From: an uncultured Flavobacteriales bacterium
GTDB lineage: Bacteria > Bacteroidota > Bacteroidia > Flavobacteriales > Crocinitomicaceae
Reading direction: 5' to 3'
NCBI GenBank assembly: GCA_946479285.1
Contig: CAMLFH010000002.1
Span: forward strand, 186,001-250,000
DNA length: 64,000 bases
Shown here: positions 59,060 through 64,000 of the stretch, piece after piece
How the letters are laid out: every line of letters begins with the position of its first letter
Numbering within the stretch: the stretch's first letter is position 1
Notes under the pieces: generated by a model
Database searches by the model: none
Told to the model about the DNA's origin: nothing
The model's input: the letters and a program-made list of their open reading frames with translations, nothing else
Position numbers and translations under genes: made by a program

Positions 59060-60121
59060 TTATCGGATAACGAGTTTCGAGCGCTCTAATAATTGATCTC
59101 CGGAATGAATTTCCACAAGGTAAATTCCTGCAGGCTGATCCAGTAACAAATCTGAACTGTAGTAGGTTGTTTTACCGGATTTTGCAATAGCATCCAGGTT
59201 AGTTAAGAATACTACCTGTCCAAGTTCATTTCTAATGATCACAGAAGCTGCATCATCCGAAGTGTTGGAGAAATCGATGTGTACTTTATTTTCTGCAGCC
59301 GGATTCGGGAACATTCTGAACTGGAAATCAGTAAGAGGAATGAATTTTAAAGCCAACTCATTACGGGTTCCGTCGAAATCTGTCTGACTGAGCTTATAAT
59401 AAGTGGAAACGGATGTGTTTTTAGTATCCAGGAAAGAATAGGTCTTTGCTTGCTGGGCAGTTCCCGCTCCTTTTACTTTGGTCAACTCTTTCCAGTTTAC
59501 TCCGTCGGTACTGGTTTCCAGGGAGAAGTAGTCATTTCGATATTCTGCTTCTACCGCCCAGTTCAATAAGTTTCCGTTGTCTTTCTTCTCGCCTTCAAAG
59601 AACAGGAAATCCACAGGCAATACGGAAACCAGGTTGTTGCAGTGAATCTGCTGGTAAGGAATTCCAGGGCCTTCAATAATAATATCAATAGCGTTACACT
59701 GCATGGTTGCAACAGTTGCATTTGTGCAACTAACATACGGCGCACTATATCCATAAGCCGTTCCGTTGTGTGGAATAGCCGGATTGGTAGTTGTTGTAGC
59801 ATTACCGGTTCCACCGTTCAAAGGCAAAGAATAAGCTCCGTTTATTTGATTATTGACACAATAGATCAAAGCCTGCATAGTGTATAAGGAACTCGCGTTT
59901 GGACCTGTGATGCTGATATTGTAATCAAAATTGACGTTGTAATTGTATCCCCACTGGCAATTGTTTGTACTGACAGCAATATTTTTAGGAGTAATGGTAA
60001 CGTTTACAGTGTACCCGGCGCCAGACACAACCGTACATTGCGCATTGGATTTTGATATACAAGTAATGAGGAATAGCAAGCTTAGGATAGCTACTTTAAT
60101 GAGAGCAAATCTCTTACGCAT
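59060..60121 (-). CDS. Secreted protein with type IX secretion sorting domain
   Basis: 353 residues. Signal peptide VAILSLLFLITCISKSNAQ. The mature part begins with a beta domain rich in Asn/Thr and Cys (ASSLYTMQALIYCVNNQIN), then LPVDFLFFEGEKKDNGNLLNWAVEAEYRNDYFSLETSTDGVNWKEL, the FN3/LNWA module often preceding the sorting domain. The C-terminus is a T9SS type A domain: FRMFPNPAAENKVHIDF, VIIRNELGQVVF and GIYLVEIHSGDQLLERSKLVIR. Exported by Sec, then by T9SS to the surface. A -7 box TATATTTG is 23 bases upstream of the start. Confidence 0.92.
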   Translation of the reverse strand: MRKRFALIKVAILSLLFLITCISKSNAQCTVVSGAGYTVNVTITPKNIAVSTNNCQWGYNYNVNFDYNISITGPNASSLYTMQALIYCVNNQINGAYSLPLNGGTGNATTTTNPAIPHNGTAYGYSAPYVSCTNATVATMQCNAIDIIIEGPGIPYQQIHCNNLVSVLPVDFLFFEGEKKDNGNLLNWAVEAEYRNDYFSLETSTDGVNWKELTKVKGAGTAQQAKTYSFLDTKNTSVSTYYKLSQTDFDGTRNELALKFIPLTDFQFRMFPNPAAENKVHIDFSNTSDDAASVIIRNELGQVVFLTNLDAIAKSGKTTYYSSDLLLDQPAGIYLVEIHSGDQLLERSKLVIR

Positions 60122-60143
60122 GGTTTCAAGTTATAATATTCGG

Positions 60144-60151
60144 CAAATATA
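60144..60151 (-). promoter_or_regulatory. Candidate promoter -7 box of the T9SS protein gene
   Basis: TATATTTG on the minus strand matches TAnnTTTG, 23 bases before the ATG at 60121. No clear -33 box. Confidence 0.4.
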
Positions 60152-60608
60152 CAGTACTATGCATGCATTGGATTTTAAATTCGACAAACCAACTAATAGT
60201 AACGTTTAATCCGGTTATTGTATCAACCAAAAAATTCACCCGGGTATTTATTGATACAAAATCAGGAAGTAAGAGCTTAAATCTCAATTCGCTAAAAAAA
60301 ATAATTTAGAGATATCCTATCATACATTGGCGTCTCAAGCTCATTTAACACTGATCGGATTTTAACATTTTGGGGAAATAAGCTTCTCGAAAACAGTCCG
60401 TGCAAGAATGATTTTGATGAAAAGAGTTGCCTGAAGGCGTTTACTTTTACCAGTACTACCCGGAAGGTATCGAAGATCCCAAGAGCATTAAACAAGGATT
60501 CCTGCATATACTCCGCTAATGATTTTTGCAATTTTTAAGAATACGAATTGAACAAATCTGATGTGAAAGACTTTTGGATGCATTACATTTATCAGAATTC
60601 CAATTCTT
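60152..60608. other. Intergenic region without a supported gene
   Basis: 457 bases between divergent genes. The plus strand has an open frame of about 75 codons without an ATG, and the minus strand two short frames without family resemblance; none is called. It should carry the promoter of the lipase-like gene. Confidence 0.4.
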
Positions 60609-61808
60609 ATGAAAACGATATCAGTTGCTCTGCTTGCTTTTCTCTTCTTGTTTGGGTCCCAATCCTGCAAAAAGAAAATTGCCGGGCTGGAATACAAGGA
60701 ACGCGGTTCTATCATTGAGTACAGTAACAACGGTCACATACCGGAAAGTGAAATTGCCGGGAAAATTGGATTTTCTACGGAGAATGTTATTGAGCACGGT
60801 GTTACTTATTATTCCATTACTTACCGGACTGTTTTCCAGGGAAAGCAGATTGATTCACGCGGTTTGCTCCTGGTACCGGACGAAGTAGACAGCGCTTATT
60901 TCATCACGTATTTTCACGGAACACATATTCCGGTGAACCTCAGTGCTTTCTACCAATCGAAAATGGAAACTCCTTCCAATTATGACGGCGGTGATGACGA
61001 TTTTCTCGAAACACGCAGCATTGCACTTGCATGGGCTTCGGCGGGTTACGTAGTCTTTATGCCGGATTACATTGGTTTTGGGATCACGAAAGACCAGGAA
61101 CATCCTTACCTGGCTTACGATGAATTATTCAAATCCAACATCGACGGGATTTTAGCTGCCAAGGAATTCATTTCACAGAAAGGCCTTGCTTATGATAATC
61201 GGTTATTTCTTACCGGTTGGTCGCAGGGAGGCGGCGCCTGTTTATCTGCACACAAATACATCCAGGAACAATACGCTTCCGAGTTTACGATTGTAGCGAG
61301 TTCAGGACTTGCCGGACCTTATAATTTCAGAGGTTTTATTGACGACATTCTTTCCAAAAAAGACGAGGAATTGAACATCAACGGTATCTTTTCCTGGGGA
61401 CTCTACAGTTTGAACAAGTTCAGTTCGGAATTGAGGCGCCCAACCGATCAATTATATGCTTACCCGGTTTACGATCAAAACGCCGCGATCTTTACTCCGT
61501 CAAATATTCCTTCTCAAACCATGCGGGAATATTTCCTGAGTCATATCATCGACGGATCTGACGTTGCCATGAACCAGGTTATCAATCGGAATACGTTCAG
61601 CAGCGGCTGGACACCTGTGGGAAAAGTATTTTTGCATCACGGAGATGCAGACCAGGTTGTCTATTATTTCAATTCAACGGATGCATTCAGCGGATTAGGT
61701 GCAGCCGGAGGAAACGTCACACTCTATACATATCCCGGCGGAACTCACACTTCTGAAGTTCCGAATTACATGGCAAATACACTAAACGATTTCAACGATT
61801 TAAAATAG
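60609..61808 (+). CDS. Alpha/beta hydrolase lipoprotein, secretory-lipase type
   Basis: 399 residues. Lipobox SQSC (Cys20) followed by KKK. Fold: ITYFHGTHIPV (oxyanion strand), WASAGYVVFMPDYIGFG, LTGWSQGGGACLSAHKY (nucleophile Ser in GWSQGG), late Asp in HHGDADQVVYYFNS and His in YPGGTHTSEVP. This is the secretory-lipase/peptidase-like hydrolase family, here anchored in the envelope. Four bases separate it from the PorP/SprF gene, so they are cotranscribed. Likely substrate: esters or peptides taken up from outside; not predicted. Confidence 0.9.
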   Translation: MKTISVALLAFLFLFGSQSCKKKIAGLEYKERGSIIEYSNNGHIPESEIAGKIGFSTENVIEHGVTYYSITYRTVFQGKQIDSRGLLLVPDEVDSAYFITYFHGTHIPVNLSAFYQSKMETPSNYDGGDDDFLETRSIALAWASAGYVVFMPDYIGFGITKDQEHPYLAYDELFKSNIDGILAAKEFISQKGLAYDNRLFLTGWSQGGGACLSAHKYIQEQYASEFTIVASSGLAGPYNFRGFIDDILSKKDEELNINGIFSWGLYSLNKFSSELRRPTDQLYAYPVYDQNAAIFTPSNIPSQTMREYFLSHIIDGSDVAMNQVINRNTFSSGWTPVGKVFLHHGDADQVVYYFNSTDAFSGLGAAGGNVTLYTYPGGTHTSEVPNYMANTLNDFNDLK

Positions 61809-61812
61809 CATC

Positions 61813-62694
61813 ATGAAGAACCTGATCCTTGTATTGCTTCTTTTAGTGGTTGGAATTCCTCCAATTTCGGCACAAAATACCCTGCGCCCGAACATGTATT
61901 ATCAAAACATGCATTATTACAATGCTGCAGCTGGTATTGAAGACACTATTTCACGCATGTCATTCAGTGCTTACGCAAAGTACAAATACGTCCCTGCGAA
62001 TTACGATGGATATGACGATGACAATGTTTGGGTAAAACCAGTCAATTTGTATTTCAACCACATTTATAACATTGACAAGAAGAATTCCGTCAACATGTCT
62101 TACATTTATGATGGTTATTCATTCTACAACCGAAATATCATTTACCTGGGCTACAGCCGAACTTTCCGCTGGAAGAAATCAAACAGGCTGAGTCTTGGCG
62201 GTCGTGCTGTTGTTAACTTCAATTCCATTAACTGGGACAAATTGGGACAAATAACCGATCCTCCGTCTTCAAGGTTCAAAGTCAACGCGGATTTGGATGC
62301 GGGAATTCAGTACCAATACAGAGGGTTAACAGTTGGTGCTTCCGTAAAGAACCTCTTCGCCAGTTCGGTAAAAACAACCGGACTTGACCTCATCAAAGAT
62401 CAGCGCGAAATTTATGGGAACCTTTCTTACAATTTCAAGTTATTCAAACAAAAGGTGGAATTGGCCCCATTCCTCCTGTATTACAGTGAACGTAATTTCA
62501 ACCTGGATGCAGGACTCAGCCTCGGACTTTACCAAAAGGTAAATGTATCATACGCTATCCGGGTATTTGAATTGCGGAATATCTTTACCATCCGCGGGAA
62601 CATCCTGAAACGCTTCCAGGTTGGTGCTTCCTTTGATTATTCCATTCTTTACAGCGATTACAATGTAGATTTTCTGCTTGCTTATCGTTTTTAA
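61813..62694 (+). CDS. PorP/SprF family type IX secretion membrane protein
   Basis: 293 residues. Signal peptide ILVLLLLVVGIPPISAQ; strands MYYQNMHYYNAAAGIEDT, YFNHIYNIDKKNSVNMSYIYDGYSFYNRNIIYLGYSRTFR, LSLGGRAVVNFNSINWDKLGQ, IQYQYRGLTVGASVKNLFAS and a C-terminal FDYSILYSDYNVDFLLAYRF with the aromatic end. This is the PorP/SprF outer-membrane barrel, usually paired with a surface T9SS substrate that it anchors. Here the secreted repeat protein downstream (63.0 kb) is the obvious candidate. Confidence 0.9.
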   Translation: MKNLILVLLLLVVGIPPISAQNTLRPNMYYQNMHYYNAAAGIEDTISRMSFSAYAKYKYVPANYDGYDDDNVWVKPVNLYFNHIYNIDKKNSVNMSYIYDGYSFYNRNIIYLGYSRTFRWKKSNRLSLGGRAVVNFNSINWDKLGQITDPPSSRFKVNADLDAGIQYQYRGLTVGASVKNLFASSVKTTGLDLIKDQREIYGNLSYNFKLFKQKVELAPFLLYYSERNFNLDAGLSLGLYQKVNVSYAIRVFELRNIFTIRGNILKRFQVGASFDYSILYSDYNVDFLLAYRF

Positions 62695-63029
62695 GTGCAT
62701 GAATAAAAGCATGTATTTTGAATTACTTTGTGATTCTTATAACAAAGCAGATTGATTCCGGCTATTTTCATTTAAGATCATTTTTTTCTGAACAAAATGC
62801 ATTTTTTCCTGAACGTGGAATGATTATCTTTCCCAAAGATTAGCAATTCAAAAGCGTCAGCTCCATTTTTGTTTCTTCCTTGTTTCCAAACTAACGGATT
62901 TAATAACAGAAAGTTGAGAAGCATTTATTTAGATTACCTGTCCAAAACCAAGTATTCCGGCGAAAAACTTTTACCGCTGTCCAACCTTTTGTACCAATTT
63001 TCGTCTCTAACCTGTAAACACCCGGTACT
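62695..63029. other. Intergenic region between the PorP/SprF and SBBP-like genes
   Basis: 335 bases; no gene seen. A weak hairpin CTTTGT / ACAAAG occurs near 62731-62750 without a T-run. The promoter of the next gene is probably here, but no clear box was found. Confidence 0.4.
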
Positions 63030-64000
63030 ATGAAGCTAATCCTCATCATTTGTTCACTTTGTTTTTCTGTTTCCTGGACTTTGGCCCAAACCTGGGGTGC
63101 CAGTACTTTTAGCCAGACCACTAACGAAGCGGCGGACATTGAATTAAACAACCTGAATGAATCCTATGTTGCGGGTTATTTCTCCGGACAAACTTCTTTT
63201 GGCCCTTCCAGTTCACTTTCATCCACACAGGGAAATACAGATGCATATGTAGCGAAGTATGCTGCTTCAGGTGCCGTAATCTGGGTCAAACAATTCGGTG
63301 GGCTAGCTGCCGACAGGGCAATCGATTTAGCAGTTGGGCCTGATCAGAACATTGTTTTAACCGGACAATTCTTTGGAAGTGTCACTTTTGGTGCAACAAC
63401 ACTTGTTTCCAATGCCAATTCAAAAGACATTTTCATCGTAAAGCTGGATCCTGCAGGAAATGTATTGTGGGCCAGAAAAGAAGGCGGAAGTTCTCCTGAC
63501 AATCCTTACAAACTTACTGTAGACCACGCGAACAATATTATTTTAACAGGTGAATACCAGGGAACTGCAACTATCGGAGCAAATAATTTTACCAGTAACA
63601 ATGGTTCTTTCGACTTATTCATAGCGAAATACACTTCCGGTGGAACTCCGGTTTGGTCATTGAGCGGCTCTGCCGATCTGGATGACCGCGGATTATCTGT
63701 TGCCGTAGATGCATCGGATAATATTTTCTTCACCGGACAGTTTTCCAATACCCTCACTTTTGCAAGCAATACTTATGTCAATAACGGAATAAACGTCGGA
63801 TTTCTTTGTAAAATGAATCCTGCCGGGCAAGTTCAGTTCCTGCATTTAATGAAAGCAGGTTACGTACTCCCATACGATGTGGAAGTAAACGGAAACAACG
63901 AACCTATTGTGGCGGGCGATTTCCTGGGAAATATGCTTTACTACGACCAAAATGGAAGCAATAGTATCCAAAACCCTTACGACAAACAAATTTTCATTCT
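63030..64000 (+). CDS. Secreted SBBP/beta-propeller repeat protein, partial
   Basis: The frame is open from ATG at 63030 to the window end (323 codons), so the C-terminus is missing. Signal peptide IICSLCFSVSWTLAQ. It then repeats a unit of about 50 residues: ESYVAGYFSGQTSFG, NIVLTGQFFGSVTFG, NIILTGEYQGTATIG, NIFFTGQFSNTLTF, each followed by D-[ALI]-[YF]-[VI]-[AV]-K-[YL] and a W of the type VIWVKQFGG. This is the SBBP-type beta-propeller common in Bacteroidota T9SS substrates. A C-terminal sorting domain or gliding-motility domain would be expected outside the window. It follows PorP/SprF in the same direction. Confidence 0.85.
   Translation, partial: MKLILIICSLCFSVSWTLAQTWGASTFSQTTNEAADIELNNLNESYVAGYFSGQTSFGPSSSLSSTQGNTDAYVAKYAASGAVIWVKQFGGLAADRAIDLAVGPDQNIVLTGQFFGSVTFGATTLVSNANSKDIFIVKLDPAGNVLWARKEGGSSPDNPYKLTVDHANNIILTGEYQGTATIGANNFTSNNGSFDLFIAKYTSGGTPVWSLSGSADLDDRGLSVAVDASDNIFFTGQFSNTLTFASNTYVNNGINVGFLCKMNPAGQVQFLHLMKAGYVLPYDVEVNGNNEPIVAGDFLGNMLYYDQNGSNSIQNPYDKQIFI

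Noticed and set aside
60292..60730. Short minus-strand frames before the lipase gene
   Set aside because: They overlap the lipase signal peptide on the opposite strand and have no recognisable sequence features.
1..64000. CRISPR array, tRNA or rRNA gene
   Set aside because: No repeat-spacer periodicity and no tRNA or rRNA-like conserved sequence was noticed; a covariance-model search was not possible.

Overview
The window looks like chromosome of a Bacteroidota bacterium, most likely order Flavobacteriales (inference; a Fluviicola/Crocinitomicaceae-type genome would fit). The reasons are moderately AT-rich DNA, weak ribosome binding sites, promoter candidates of the Bacteroidota type (-7 box TAnnTTTG), signal peptides ending in FAQ/FGQ, a type IX secretion C-terminal sorting domain (59.1-60.1 kb), a PorP/SprF-like protein (61.8 kb), LytTR and DUF3667 proteins and a SMUG2-type DNA glycosylase. 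No rRNA, tRNA, CRISPR array, transposase or phage gene was seen.

Layout. 0-2.3 kb: C-terminally cut hybrid sensor kinase. 2.4-9.5 kb: small enzymes (GNAT, DUF1801, TfoX-like), a TPR protein, DUF3667 and a PAS-LuxR regulator. 9.1-22.8 kb: two HxlR regulators, each divergent from or next to a redox gene (nitroreductase, DsbA-like), two paralogous SDR-AraC cassettes, a sterol-desaturase-type hydroxylase, a SET-domain protein, SMUG2 and an L,D-transpeptidase. 22.9-24.2 kb: a protein with a leader I associate with extracellular contractile injection system (eCIS) cargo and a papain/CHAP-like C-terminus. 24.4-27.7 kb: VOC proteins, an AraC regulator and a rifampin ADP-ribosyltransferase (Arr). 27.8-39 kb: mostly unrecognised small proteins, including an Imm22-type immunity protein and a frameshifted gene, plus GIY-YIG, LytTR, MBL and BNR-repeat proteins. 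39-43.2 kb: a remnant of a SIMPL-domain gene and its intact relative, flanking a diheme cytochrome/beta-barrel/GNAT operon and a Crp-family regulator. 43.2-53.7 kb: more small stress-type genes, including two ArsR-SRPBCC modules with tandem palindromic operators, and a GlxA-type regulator divergent from a VOC gene. 53.8-58.8 kb: core genes typA/bipA, a DEAD-box RNA helicase and a Dph6-like ATP pyrophosphatase. 59-64 kb: secreted T9SS protein, lipase-like lipoprotein, PorP/SprF protein and a partial secreted beta-propeller-like protein.

Nearly all genes lie on the minus strand. The accessory part reads as many short, separately regulated cassettes: a one-domain transcription factor next to one or two small-molecule enzymes or ligand-binding proteins. 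Several cassettes have been duplicated locally (SDR-AraC; ArsR-SRPBCC; SIMPL). No complete new multi-gene defence or secretion system was found. The best leads are the orphan eCIS-type effector and the duplicated ArsR modules whose operators and recognition helices have diverged together. All family names come from reading the translations; no search was run.
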